Of a stretch of DNA of 48,910 nucleotides, positions 7,153-14,876 are shown piece after piece. The notes under the pieces are model-generated. The model was not told the origin of the DNA and made no database searches. It was given only the letters and a program-made list of their open reading frames with translations. How positions within the stretch are numbered: the first letter of the stretch is position 1; each line of letters opens with the position of its first letter. The position numbers and the translations under genes are program-made. Origin of the DNA: Mycobacterium sp. 852002-40037_SCH5390672 (GTDB lineage: Bacteria > Actinomycetota > Actinomycetes > Mycobacteriales > Mycobacteriaceae); the NCBI RefSeq assembly GCF_001665875.1, contig NZ_LZTA01000072.1:1-48910 (forward strand), read 5' to 3'.

Positions 7153-7641
7153 TCACGCACCGTAGCGTCTCAGCTGCTGCCGCAGCTCTTCCGCTTCCGC
7201 CTCCAGTTTCTTGAGCCGGCGTTGCAGTGTGGCTTTTGACGGCTGCTTGGGCTGCTTGACCGGCTGTGACGGCTCCCCGCGAAGCCCTATGGGTTCGTAG
7301 GCCACGATATGCGCCGGGTCCATTGCGCACTGCGGACAGCGCATCGACACTGAGCCATGGTTAGTCGGCTTGTCATTTTCGCAATGACGACTTGTCTCGA
7401 CGACGTGGCCGCAGTAGAGCCGAACACGCCAACGCATGATCTCGTAATCGGGTTGGGGTTGTAGAAGTTCACGCAGGCGGGCCGTTTGGTGGTCGCTCAG
7501 CGGTGGGGGCGGGTTCTCTTTGAACATCCGCTCGACAGCCTCATGGGTGTCCTCACACTGCTTCTGACGTCGATGATCCTCGCGGGTCAACTCGTAACTT
7601 TCCAGCGGAATGCCCTTGCTGCCGTGGGTCACCTCTTTCAT
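7153..7641 (-). CDS. Conserved mycobacterial hypothetical, zinc-ribbon-like
   Basis: The 162-residue product has the block MRWRVRLYCGHVVETSRHC, then MRCPQCAMDPAHIVAYEPIG, with cysteine/histidine spacing (CGH...C...CPQC) that could bind zinc. This block recurs in many mycobacterial hypothetical proteins by recall. The C-terminus is a lysine-rich coiled coil (KATLQRRLKKLEAEAEELRQ). ATG 7641 is chosen; a GTG three codons upstream is equally open. It lies alone between the nucleotidyltransferase pair and the type VII-like operon. Function unknown. Confidence 0.6.
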   Translation of the reverse strand: MKEVTHGSKGIPLESYELTREDHRRQKQCEDTHEAVERMFKENPPPPLSDHQTARLRELLQPQPDYEIMRWRVRLYCGHVVETSRHCENDKPTNHGSVSMRCPQCAMDPAHIVAYEPIGLRGEPSQPVKQPKQPSKATLQRRLKKLEAEAEELRQQLRRYGA

Positions 7642-7749
7642 CACGGGCACCGATCTTATTCACGGATCCATATCTGGGAGGCCCCCGGTGGGCGCAGAAA
7701 GTTCACAACTTGCACCCCGATGGATCCGAGTCCTAGTGGTGCGAGATGC

Positions 7750-7986
7750 TCAGTCTTCCGGTCGATAGCGGACGTGGTCGTCGTCGTATTCTCCACGTTC
7801 GCCCATGATGGTGTTGGGATAAATCAAGGGGCGCGGTGACGCCGGTCCGGTGACCGACGTCCATTCTGGGTCGGTGTACAGGTCGATTCGACGGTCTCGG
7901 ATCCAGCGGCAATAGCAGTAGAAAAAGATGGTGAACAGAGCCATCAAGGCCACCATCGCGACCAATGCGAGAATCGCGGTCATCAT
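7750..7986 (-). CDS. Small single-pass membrane protein
   Basis: The 78-residue protein has one strong membrane helix (about residues 3-24, ILALVAMVALMALFTIFF), a cysteine pair at its end (YCYC), then a charged tail ending in HVRYRPED. ATG 7986 overlaps the stop of the upstream membrane protein (ATGA), making it the last gene of a four-gene operon with the WxG protein. Possible role: membrane anchor, immunity or export helper of that operon. No family recognised. Confidence 0.55.
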   Translation of the reverse strand: MMTAILALVAMVALMALFTIFFYCYCRWIRDRRIDLYTDPEWTSVTGPASPRPLIYPNTIMGERGEYDDDHVRYRPED

Positions 7987-8450
7987 GCGGGGCATGCCGC
8001 TTGCAGTGCTTGGCCGGCTTTTTGGCTCTGTGCGGCGTAGTCGGTGTAGGCGCGCTGGAAGTTCTGACTTGCTGCTGAGCTGTCGTCCGATCCGTTCTGT
8101 GACTGTCCCGGAATCGTCTGGTGCCACACGGCGAGCATCTTGTCATCGAGATTCACTAGAGCATAGGCCTTTTCACGCAAACCAGGATCGTGGATCTGGT
8201 CGGCGTACTGTCGCAGGCGGGTTTCGCGAGTTTGGTACGCGTCCACTAGTTTCTGCGGGTCGTCGATGCTGGTGGGGATGAGATCGCGCATTCGCGCGCT
8301 CTCGGATCTCGAGTACTTGAGCATGTCATTGACGGTGGTGCAATCCGAGTTCGGACTTGGCCTCAGATACAGCCACACCGAAACCCCGGCTATGGCCAAG
8401 ACCAGCACGGCAGCGGCCGCCGCGGTGACAATGGTGCGCCTAGTTGCCAC
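7983..8450 (-). CDS. Membrane-anchored extracytoplasmic protein
   Basis: A 155-residue protein with a positively charged N-terminus (MATRRT), one membrane helix (about residues 7-29), and a helical outer domain that begins with a cysteine (SDCTTVNDML) and ends with another (LQAACPA), suggesting a disulfide outside the membrane. There is no lipobox. The GTG start overlaps the last 11 bases of the WxG gene. By position it may be an immunity or accessory protein for the WxG protein. Function not recognised. Confidence 0.55.
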   Translation of the reverse strand: MATRRTIVTAAAAAVLVLAIAGVSVWLYLRPSPNSDCTTVNDMLKYSRSESARMRDLIPTSIDDPQKLVDAYQTRETRLRQYADQIHDPGLREKAYALVNLDDKMLAVWHQTIPGQSQNGSDDSSAASQNFQRAYTDYAAQSQKAGQALQAACPA

Positions 8451-9648
8451 GGGTCATCACTGGAGGTGTTGGGATGCCCGTGGAGGGTAGGCCGCCGGCC
8501 CACCAGCCGTTCTTGATGTCGATGCTGCCGCCGTTGAGGTCGGGTAGGTGGATGGTCGCTTCGGGATAGACGGTAGACGTTTGCATGAGTTGTCCCAGGG
8601 TGACCGGCTTCCATGTGTGGGCTTGGCTCATGTCTGGCATTGTCAAATCGCCGAACGGTCCTCCGACCCCTTGAACGACCGGAATGGTGTTGAGTTCGTA
8701 CTGGTATTCCTGCCATTGCGCCTGATACCAGCGGCCGTTGATCTGAACCGCCTTAGTGATGCCGTTGAATTCAGTACCACTGACCCGCACCTTTGATGTG
8801 CCCTGGAGATCTATTCCCCAGGCCTTCGCCTTCTGCGGATTGTCCGATCCGCCACCGATTGACGTCACGCCGGTCGATCCTCCGGTCAGCAGATCCGGGC
8901 GCACGCAGGGCGGACCCGATTGATACAGCGAGGGGTCTGGCAACCCGTTAGGGCTGTCCGCTGGGTGATCTGGGTCCAGCGTCCAGTAGCCGGTGCCGGG
9001 ATGCCAGCCGGGCGGCGGCGGTCCGTCCCACCTGCCGGCGGGCGGATCGTGACGCGGCAGTTGCGGAATGCCACCGTTAGAGTCGCCGCCTTGGGTGTTG
9101 TCCACGAGTCGGATACCGCTGCCTTTGCCGTTGTGTGCAAAAGTGGCGTTCCCCAGACCGGTCGTGGCGGCGGTGAGTTGACCCGCGACCTTGACTTCGG
9201 TTCCGTCGAGTTGTTTCGCGCGAGACCAGATTTCACTAGCCATCGTTTCTGCTTGCGCTTGGAGAGCGGCCTGCTGTGCCGGTGTGCCGCCATGGTCGGT
9301 GTAAGAGACTGACAGGTCTTCTCCGACATCGAATCCCGCATTCTCGGCGTCCGAGACGGCGTTCAACACACTTCGCTGGGCTGCGCTGATGTCGCTCGCG
9401 CCGTTGCGTGCTATCCCGGCTGCCTGCCGGAGCTGGTCAGCTCTACTACTGACGGTGGATAGATCGGATGTGGTGCGTTGCCGCAACGCATCACCCCCGG
9501 CGCCTTTCCACGCGATGGAGTGGGACTGGTTACGCATCTGAAGAAAGGCATCGTCCCATTGGTCGGCCGTCTTGCTCCAATAGCCGGCAGCGTCGGTTAG
9601 ATGCTGGGTGCTCCATGCTCGGATTTGTGAGAGGGTGGTGGCGGCCAT
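8440..9648 (-). CDS. WxG100-like N-terminal protein with long C-terminal region, putative type VII-associated effector
   Basis: The 402-residue protein starts with a helical hairpin carrying W47-K-G49 (SIAWKGAGGDAL), as in WXG100/LXG-type type VII substrates, continues with a helical segment to about residue 175, a proline/glycine-rich linker (residues 190-240, including PPAGRWDGPPPPGWHPG), and a beta-rich C-terminal region with several tryptophans. The N-terminus resembles that of mycobacterial proteins such as Rv2082 (recall). No known toxin fold is recognised at the C-terminus. The ATG directly abuts the stop of the EspC-like gene (TAGATG), and two membrane-protein genes overlap downstream. 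A polymorphic-toxin role is an inference. Confidence 0.6.
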   Translation of the reverse strand: MAATTLSQIRAWSTQHLTDAAGYWSKTADQWDDAFLQMRNQSHSIAWKGAGGDALRQRTTSDLSTVSSRADQLRQAAGIARNGASDISAAQRSVLNAVSDAENAGFDVGEDLSVSYTDHGGTPAQQAALQAQAETMASEIWSRAKQLDGTEVKVAGQLTAATTGLGNATFAHNGKGSGIRLVDNTQGGDSNGGIPQLPRHDPPAGRWDGPPPPGWHPGTGYWTLDPDHPADSPNGLPDPSLYQSGPPCVRPDLLTGGSTGVTSIGGGSDNPQKAKAWGIDLQGTSKVRVSGTEFNGITKAVQINGRWYQAQWQEYQYELNTIPVVQGVGGPFGDLTMPDMSQAHTWKPVTLGQLMQTSTVYPEATIHLPDLNGGSIDIKNGWWAGGLPSTGIPTPPVMTRGN

Positions 9649-9945
9649 CTAAACCACGGTCACCTTTGGTACGTCAGCCATTTCGTCGGCGGACGTAGCC
9701 TCTTGGTTGCCGTAGCCTGCGGCGGCATTGGTCACTTGGGTGGCAGTCTCCTGAGTCCGGGTTGCGAACGTTGCCGCATCCGTAGTGATCATCGCGTGAA
9801 TGCTGCTGACGGCGGCGGTCGTGGGTTGAAATGGTTGCCCTGGCGACGGTGGCGTGGTCGCCGTGAGTTGGGCGCTCAATCCCTGCCATCGTCCCGCCAT
9901 GGCACCTAACTGGTCCAGAACGACCTGCAATCCGTTCGATCCCAT
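9649..9945 (-). CDS. EspC/ESX-like small secreted protein
   Basis: The 98-residue protein has W20-Q-G22 near the N-terminus, mostly helical sequence, and Y78-G-N-Q-E82 near the C-terminus, matching the YxxxD/E type VII secretion signal. Overall it resembles the EspC-like (DUF2580) group that pairs with larger WxG proteins. It is first in the operon 9945 to 7750 and abuts the large WxG gene without a gap, so it is the likely export partner. A decayed copy of its N-terminus lies at about 12,315-12,386. Confidence 0.65.
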   Translation of the reverse strand: MGSNGLQVVLDQLGAMAGRWQGLSAQLTATTPPSPGQPFQPTTAAVSSIHAMITTDAATFATRTQETATQVTNAAAGYGNQEATSADEMADVPKVTVV

Positions 9946-10022
9946 CCGGCGATCTTAAGCCGATCACCGGTTGGAGACTATTCAGTCCGAACAAGGGACG
10001 GCCAAGAAGGTGGTCGCAGCCT

Positions 10023-10727
10023 TTATTCACCTTGAGGGTTCTCGGTGATGGCGTCAAACAGAGCTTTGTTCCAACGCATCAAGACACCCAGCGCCAGCAA
10101 GCAGAGCCAATCGATCCCTAAGAACGTCAATTCCAACCCATGAAATTCGGCTCGAAAACTTCTCCACAATGGCAGACACGTCAGGACGACGGTCAAGATA
10201 ATGCCCGGCATTGCCGGAGTGCTTGTCCCAATGGCTACCAGGAACCGCGGAACGACCGATCCCCGGTACAACCGCTGCGCGCGGAAATCTTCCCAGGTAA
10301 GAACCAAGTCGGTAGAGACTGCTCCACTCAGCGAGCGCAGGCGTGGAGCCACCCGTTGGTTCACGTACGCTGCCGCTACCGCGATCGACGACTCCTGCGC
10401 GAAATGAAGGAACGCCAGAACAAACGACAGAAGTGGGAGTCCGCAGAATAGGGCGAGCTTCGGGGTGGAGGACTGACCCAACAGGGTTGCCGCAGCACCC
10501 GTCAACGTCGCACTTGCAGTGACGAGGACGAACTCGTTCTTGACGCGATCCTGGATCTCAGAGCGAGCCGCTTTGTATTCTTCGAGTGCGATCGCGCCCG
10601 CCAACTCTGCGCTGGTGACGCCGGTTCGATCGGTGGGCGAATGCTCGATCGAAACGTTCGGACGAAGTAACTCCGCGACCCGTGTCCTCAACGACCTGTG
10701 CCTTCCAGCCCGTGGTGACATGTGCAT
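10023..10727 (-). CDS. Four-helix membrane protein, possible effector
   Basis: The 234-residue product has an N-terminal cytosolic part with an amphipathic helix (ALEEYKAARSEIQDRVKNEF), then hydrophobic segments at about 75-90, 95-112, 175-195 and 205-222 (TASATLTGAAATLLG; LPLLSFVLAFLHF; MPGIILTVVLTCLPL; LGIDWLCLLALGVL). A TTG at 10745 would add six residues; ATG 10727 is preferred. It is 77 bases upstream of the EspC-like gene on the same strand and may belong to that operon. Similar membrane proteins are often found in defence islands, but no family is assigned. Confidence 0.5.
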   Translation of the reverse strand: MHMSPRAGRHRSLRTRVAELLRPNVSIEHSPTDRTGVTSAELAGAIALEEYKAARSEIQDRVKNEFVLVTASATLTGAAATLLGQSSTPKLALFCGLPLLSFVLAFLHFAQESSIAVAAAYVNQRVAPRLRSLSGAVSTDLVLTWEDFRAQRLYRGSVVPRFLVAIGTSTPAMPGIILTVVLTCLPLWRSFRAEFHGLELTFLGIDWLCLLALGVLMRWNKALFDAITENPQGE

Positions 10728-11052
10728 AGATGAACTATCCGGCAACGTCGGATGTTGCCCAATCCCTCAAGCCGCCTCTGCCGGTCGAACGAGACTTCTT
10801 CACCCGACGCCTACACGGGTCATGTTACGGCCGGGGAGCATCTGAATTTTGATGTCATGTTGAGGTTCCTGCAAGCGCCCTTTCGGTGGCAGCGAAGCGT
10901 GCTACGTCATTCGCGAGTGCACGGCGATCGCTGGAAGGGCGGTCGTCCGATTCGGTCGCCATACATAGCGGCACCATACATCGGCGACAAATCTGTGGAT
11001 TGCATGCAAACCTCGCGCGTCAACGACCTCGTTCTGCCTATCGCGTACCGCG
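10728..11052. other. Gap without a recognisable gene
   Basis: Three short overlapping frames on both strands show no ribosome binding site, domain or coding pattern. The stretch is less GC-rich in parts (for example about 10,845-10,870) and probably contains the promoter for the minus-strand gene starting at 10,727. I see no convincing hairpin. Confidence 0.3.
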
Positions 11053-11874
11053 TCAATTAATGTTGCCGATGCGAGGAATTGCTGCTTGGGCGAATTGCTT
11101 GAGCGTGTCGCATGATGCGCCCTCAATGCCCATCGCCTGATAGAGCCGATTGCCGCTCAGAAGTACCAACAACCTTGTCGACTTCTTGTGCTGTTCGTTC
11201 TCCGACTCGCTGCACGTCGCTCGGCCGGGAAGGCCACTCAACTCGCTCATATGCCCGCTCGCGGCGTCCATGTCTTGCTCGGTTCGCGCGTCCACAGGGA
11301 AGTCGGGAGGCAGCTGTAGTTCGGACGTGACCAAGTGAGAGTCATTGTGGTAGGAGCAAAAAGGAGTAGCGGAGCCAGGCTCGTCTCCGGTCGGTAATGC
11401 GGTCGTTGGCAAGCCGCCCAAAAGCCCGGCTGCCTCGTCGTTGGTGACCCAGCCACAGGGGAAGAAAGCCGGTTGAGCGGCGGGTAGAGGTTCGGGAACA
11501 ACATGGGCCGTGATCACATCTTTGCGCCCAACCATGGTTCCCGGCACCGGCGAAATATCGGTGATCGGATATACGACGCCCTTGTCCCCATCGTTCGGAT
11601 GGTTCAGCGGGTCGTGACCATCCGGCGCGATCGCCCTAACGTCATCCCAGCAGATAAGTGAAATTGCATCGCCGACTTCCACTCCCACGACGGCCGGGAT
11701 CGGCCGCGGCCATGTCAGTCCATCGCAAAGCTGCGCCAGGTTAGCGGGCGGAAGTGGCCCCGTGGGCGAGGCCGCCGCAGGCACGTTTGGATGCGACGAG
11801 AACGAAGCCTGCTGGTCAGACCCACATCCAGCCAAAAACAATGCCACCGAAACTACCCAGGGAAGATGTCTCAC
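11053..11874 (-). CDS. Lipoprotein, DUF3558-like
   Basis: The 273-residue protein has a lipoprotein signal: RH, a hydrophobic stretch (WVVSVALF) and a perfect lipobox L-A-G-C at about residue 17. The mature part has blocks such as NDEAAGLLGGLPTT followed by FCSYHND, resembling the DUF3558 family of mycobacterial lipoproteins, which are surface-exposed and uncharacterised. GTG 11874 is chosen because GAGGAA lies just upstream and it begins one base after the stop of the DUF3761 gene; the longer frame to 12,126 overlaps that gene. The two likely form a secreted-protein operon. Confidence 0.65.
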   Translation of the reverse strand: MRHLPWVVSVALFLAGCGSDQQASFSSHPNVPAAASPTGPLPPANLAQLCDGLTWPRPIPAVVGVEVGDAISLICWDDVRAIAPDGHDPLNHPNDGDKGVVYPITDISPVPGTMVGRKDVITAHVVPEPLPAAQPAFFPCGWVTNDEAAGLLGGLPTTALPTGDEPGSATPFCSYHNDSHLVTSELQLPPDFPVDARTEQDMDAASGHMSELSGLPGRATCSESENEQHKKSTRLLVLLSGNRLYQAMGIEGASCDTLKQFAQAAIPRIGNIN

Positions 11875-11875
11875 T

Positions 11876-12175
11876 TTATTCCTCAACCCTTTTGAGCCAC
11901 CTTGCTGTCCCAGCGGAACCGCAAGGGCACCACTGACTGACGCCACCATTTCCGGAGCATGTACCGCCGCGCGATTCACTATGCGAATACTTTCCGTCTC
12001 CGCACAGTGCCACCGCGCCAACTGGGTTATTGTCTGGCCTCTCCACGCAGACACCGTGAGCTTTGGACCAGTAGAAGCCTGTCGGGCATTCGTCAGCCGT
12101 GGCAGTGGGCGGCGCGGCAAGGGCAATGGTCGAGTAGCCTATTACAACGTTCACGACAGCAATGATTGACCGCAT
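11876..12175 (-). CDS. Secreted DUF3761 protein
   Basis: The 99-residue product has a signal peptide (MRSIIAVVNVVIGYSTIALA, cleavage near TATA) and then the DUF3761 pattern: CPTGFYWS, CVERPD, ALCGDGKYSHSESR, GTCSGNGGVSQW. Cysteines are likely disulfide-bonded outside the cell. Function of the family is unknown. It is immediately followed by the lipoprotein gene (one-base gap). Confidence 0.7.
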   Translation of the reverse strand: MRSIIAVVNVVIGYSTIALAAPPTATADECPTGFYWSKAHGVCVERPDNNPVGAVALCGDGKYSHSESRGGTCSGNGGVSQWCPCGSAGTARWLKRVEE

Positions 12176-12314
12176 TCAGTCCCGCTCCTTTGTATTGCTC
12201 AGGAGAAGAAATTTAGCGTCGAGATCGCTTCCCGCGCGGCGGAATCGGTCCAACACGGTCTGGGAAAAATATGGCTGCGGAGACGCTTACCACCATCAAG
12301 CCGGTTGTGGTGCG

Positions 12315-12386
12315 GGCACTGAGGCCCTGCCATTGACCGGCCATAGCTCGCAGCTTATCGAGAACGACCTGCTGTTCAACGCCAAG
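12315..12386 (-). pseudogene. Decayed N-terminal copy of the EspC-like gene
   Basis: In the minus strand this stretch reads QQVVLDKLRAMAGQWQGLSA, matching LQVVLDQLGAMAGRWQGLSA of the intact gene at 9649-9945. The nucleotide match is also strong (CAGGTCGTTCT shared). After GLSAR the similarity stops and there is no continuation of the family's C-terminus, nor a good start with ribosome binding site. It is a fragment of a second EspC-like gene, left by duplication or replacement of part of the island. The surrounding 12,176-12,445 holds no other gene. Confidence 0.7.
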
Positions 12387-12445
12387 ATCACCACGGTCGC
12401 AACAGGTTCCGGAAGTATGCCCGTCGACAACACTTCGCAGGGTAA

Positions 12446-13159
12446 CTAGCCGCGTCGAGAGGAGTGACGACGCCACAGTCGTGAGTGCAATGCTGGACCC
12501 TCGATTGGTCGATGCCTCTTCGGATCGTGCTCGTTCGACAAGACCCAACGTATTGCGTTGGCATCGATGCATTCAATCGTGATCTCGACGCGCATTGGCT
12601 TGTGTTCAGTGATGTGCGGTACCCACGTTTCGCCGGTCTCGTTCTTAAGTCCGATAAGAAAGTGGGCATCCATGCCGCCAGGCTGATCGAACCGAGGTAC
12701 GTAGCGGAGAACCCGTTTTGGAATCGGATCAGCCAGCCGGAATTTTCCGGCGCCACGTGTAGCGACCTCAACGTCAACCAAAACGACCAACATGACCGCT
12801 TCGCGGCTCAAATTCGTAATGTTGACTCGGGCGCGGAGATGTTGGTTACCGGTAGCACCTGCGGCCGACCAATCAATCTGCACGAGACGTGCCTGCGCTA
12901 GCGCTTTTTCCGCGCTTTCCTGGTCGCGTCGTTGTCGATCTCGGGTGGCAATGTGCAGTGCTGTTGACGCGGCGAAGATCGTGCCGACGGCGGAAAACCA
13001 GTTCGCCAATACGCTGGACTGGACATGGAGGTAGCGGCTTACGAGTACAGCCCCCAGCGCAAGGATCGCAGCAAGCGCAGCCATCCGCACGGCTCGCAAT
13101 CGCCAACCTGCGGTGATCGCAACTTTGACAAGTTGTCGCAGCACTGCATTCCACCTCAT
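12446..13159 (-). CDS. Membrane protein following the TIR-like gene
   Basis: The 237-residue protein has two N-terminal membrane segments (about residues 24-40, AALAAILALGAVLVSRY, and 50-68, VLANWFSAVGTIFAASTA), a short coiled coil (RDRQRRDQESAEKALAQA), then a beta-rich domain (HLRARVNITNLSREAVMLVV; EITIECIDANAIRW). This two-helix plus beta-sandwich layout occurs in small membrane partners in defence loci, though no family is assigned. ATG 13159 is preferred; a TTG at 13,198, three bases after the TIR-like gene's stop, is possible. Likely cotranscribed with the TIR-like gene and perhaps its membrane target or inhibitor. Confidence 0.5.
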   Translation of the reverse strand: MRWNAVLRQLVKVAITAGWRLRAVRMAALAAILALGAVLVSRYLHVQSSVLANWFSAVGTIFAASTALHIATRDRQRRDQESAEKALAQARLVQIDWSAAGATGNQHLRARVNITNLSREAVMLVVLVDVEVATRGAGKFRLADPIPKRVLRYVPRFDQPGGMDAHFLIGLKNETGETWVPHITEHKPMRVEITIECIDANAIRWVLSNEHDPKRHRPIEGPALHSRLWRRHSSRRG

Positions 13160-13201
13160 AAGCGTCACAGTTTTGCGAATGCTCCACTGCCCGGACAAGG
13201 A

Positions 13202-13990
13202 TCAGCGAAGCGCGGTTCGGTCGACGTCGAACCCGGCGTTTTCGAGTTCGTTGGCGAGTCCGATCCGCCACCCCCTGCCCGCGTCGAGTTCGATGCGCAT
13301 GATGCCGTCAGTGTCTGTCGGTCGGTCAATACCGTGCTCGAACAGGAGCAGAACGCTTCGGCGCCCGAGAAGCCCGAAGAAATAACCGAGTTCGAGGATG
13401 ACGTTCTGCCGGGCTCGCGGACGATCCTGGTCGTGGTCCGCTTCCTTCAATCGGCCGACATCGTCGCCGGTGGCGATCACGATCGCGAAAGCGGCGGTGC
13501 CGCCGATTCTTTCGAGTTTCTCGATGACCGTGTCGCTACCACTGGCCTGTTCATGGAGGATGACAGGTTCACGTTTGGTGAGGCCTTGCACCAGGCGGGC
13601 GACTGCCTCTTTCTGGCCGTCGTCGCGGCCGTGGACTATGAAGATCTCCGATCGCTCTACGCTGATGCCGCCCATCCTTTCCTCGGTGGTCTCCTGGTCG
13701 TCAAGGATTTCCACCTTCGTCTTTGCGGCCTTCAGGATGGCAATACCTTCCCGAACACCATCTCGTTGAGCCTCTGCGAATGCTCCTGGTGGAGTCCGCT
13801 CCGTCCACACGGAAAGCCCGTAGTTGATATCACGAAAATCGGTGACAAGCTGATCGCCATCGCCAACCGCGAACCGCAACACGACCTCGGCGGTGGCCCT
13901 CCACGTGTCGAAGTCGGCGGGGTTACCATTCTGTGCCGCAGTGATTTGCTCCTCGATCCTGAGAAGCTTCTGCGCGGTGGTGATCTTCAT
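13202..13990 (-). CDS. TIR-like nucleotide-binding protein (PF10137 type), probable defence effector
   Basis: The 262-residue protein has a helical N-terminal domain (1-95) and a C-terminal PF10137-type TIR-like domain: IFIVHGRD (116-123), ILHEQ (144-148), a GSDTVIEKLE helix with the likely catalytic glutamate, ATGDD (173-177), and RARQNVILELGYFFG (193-207). Related TIR-like domains serve as NAD-degrading or nucleotide-sensing effectors in cyclic-nucleotide (Pycsar/CBASS) systems. No cyclase gene is present here, so the trigger is unknown. It is followed directly by a two-helix membrane protein. The divergent upstream region to 14,143 holds a GC-rich hairpin. Confidence 0.8.
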   Translation of the reverse strand: MKITTAQKLLRIEEQITAAQNGNPADFDTWRATAEVVLRFAVGDGDQLVTDFRDINYGLSVWTERTPPGAFAEAQRDGVREGIAILKAAKTKVEILDDQETTEERMGGISVERSEIFIVHGRDDGQKEAVARLVQGLTKREPVILHEQASGSDTVIEKLERIGGTAAFAIVIATGDDVGRLKEADHDQDRPRARQNVILELGYFFGLLGRRSVLLLFEHGIDRPTDTDGIMRIELDAGRGWRIGLANELENAGFDVDRTALR

Positions 13991-14058
13991 AGCAGGAGCA
14001 TTTCAGCACGGGCCGGACGCCGTACACCACCGGTACGCCCAGGCGTGTCCGCATGAGG

Positions 14059-14088
14059 GGCGCCCCGAGGGAGAGCGAACGGGGCGCC
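14059..14088. promoter_or_regulatory. Inverted repeat in the divergent intergenic region
   Basis: GGCGCCCCG (14,059-14,067) pairs with CGGGGCGCC (14,080-14,088), nine perfect base pairs with a 12-base loop, followed by TAATTGTTC. It lies between the TIR-like gene (minus, start 13,990) and the HTH gene (plus, start 14,144). No gene ends here, so an operator or leader attenuator is more likely than a simple terminator. Confidence 0.4.
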
Positions 14089-14143
14089 TAATTGTTCAGA
14101 CGCGGACGATCGCGAGCTGGTTCCGTGGCGTTATCCTGCTCGC

Positions 14144-14383
14144 GTGGTAGATCCGACCGCCGACGAGATCAATGAGTGGCTGGATTCCGAGGAGATCAAA
14201 CCCGCCGACGCGCGGGACGCGACGCATTGGCGGCGTATCCGTGCCGCCGTAACCAGCAACGCCGGCCACGCCGAACTAGAGGCCGCGGTCGCGGCGGCAC
14301 GGGATGCAGGCGACTCGTGGGCGATGATCGGCGCCGCGTTGGGCATTAGCCGCCAGGCCGCGGAAAAGCGGTACGGCTGTTGA
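14144..14383 (+). CDS. Small helix-turn-helix protein
   Basis: The 79-residue protein has an acidic helical N-terminus ([19 protein letters not shown]) and ends in a helix-turn-helix, [20 protein letters not shown], followed by RQAAEKRYG. The same GxSWAxIGxALGxSRQAA pattern occurs in many actinobacterial and phage DNA-binding proteins. GTG 14144 is the start. It is divergent from the TIR-like gene and may regulate it; it converges with the 39-residue gene, ending two bases from its stop. Confidence 0.65.
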   Translation: MVDPTADEINEWLDSEEIKPADARDATHWRRIRAAVTSNAGHAELEAAVAAARDAGDSWAMIGAALGISRQAAEKRYGC

Positions 14384-14384
14384 C

Positions 14385-14504
14385 TCAGGGTGTGACAGCG
14401 GGGCGCCAGGTGCCGTCGTCGCGGCAGACGAATCCTGCGGCAGCCAGCAGATTTTCGGCATACCTCCGCCGGATGAAGCGCGCTGCGCCGCTGAAATTGT
14501 TCAC
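14385..14504 (-). CDS. 39-residue coupled small protein
   Basis: This frame is short but has coding character: AARFIRRRYAENLLAAAGFV, then CRDDGTWRPAVTP. The GTG start overlaps the stop of the upstream gene (GTGA at 14,501-14,504) and the stop falls one base before the convergent HTH gene's end. The sequence forms one amphipathic basic helix and a short tail. No family recognised. The exact four-base overlap supports it being translated. Confidence 0.55.
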   Translation of the reverse strand: MNNFSGAARFIRRRYAENLLAAAGFVCRDDGTWRPAVTP

Positions 14505-14779
14505 ACTTGATCGGGCTTCTGCGATTGCAGCCAGCCGATAGCGGCAGCGACAGCTTTACCGACTCCCGGCACCGTGGCATTCGGCGCGTGCCCGCGCTTG
14601 TGCGTGGCGAGCGTCGCGGTGTCGCTGTCGTCGTAGTACACCTCGACCTGGTGCATCCCCCGGTTGAACAAATCCTTCGGCTTATCGGGGTCGGCCATGA
14701 GTTGCCACTTGGGGTCCTGAGCGTCGGCGACGTCGCGAATCTCCTGGCGGTCGGTGCGCGTGGTGTTCACGGCGCCCAC
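14501..14779 (-). CDS. Hypothetical protein
   Basis: The 92-residue product has a mixed-charge N-terminus (NTTRTDRQEIRDVADAQDPK), a beta-like segment QVEVYYDDSD, and a C-terminal helix (GKAVAAAIGWLQSQKPDQV). No signal peptide or membrane segment. GTG 14,770 is an alternative start. Translationally coupled to the 39-residue gene. Function not recognised. Confidence 0.5.
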   Translation of the reverse strand: MGAVNTTRTDRQEIRDVADAQDPKWQLMADPDKPKDLFNRGMHQVEVYYDDSDTATLATHKRGHAPNATVPGVGKAVAAAIGWLQSQKPDQV

Positions 14780-14876
14780 CCTATCGACCCGCGGTCGTGG
14801 CTGCCTTCAGCTCTGAGAGAACGAGAGCCGGGTCGCTCCGAGGACTCGCCCGTGTGCGACGGCCGTGGGTCGAAGC

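Noticed and set aside
10752..11060. 102-codon plus-strand frame in the gap
   Set aside because: No ribosome binding site, no domain and poor codon character.
13025..14056. 343-codon plus-strand frame opposite the TIR-like gene
   Set aside because: The minus frame contains all TIR motifs; the plus frame is a shadow.
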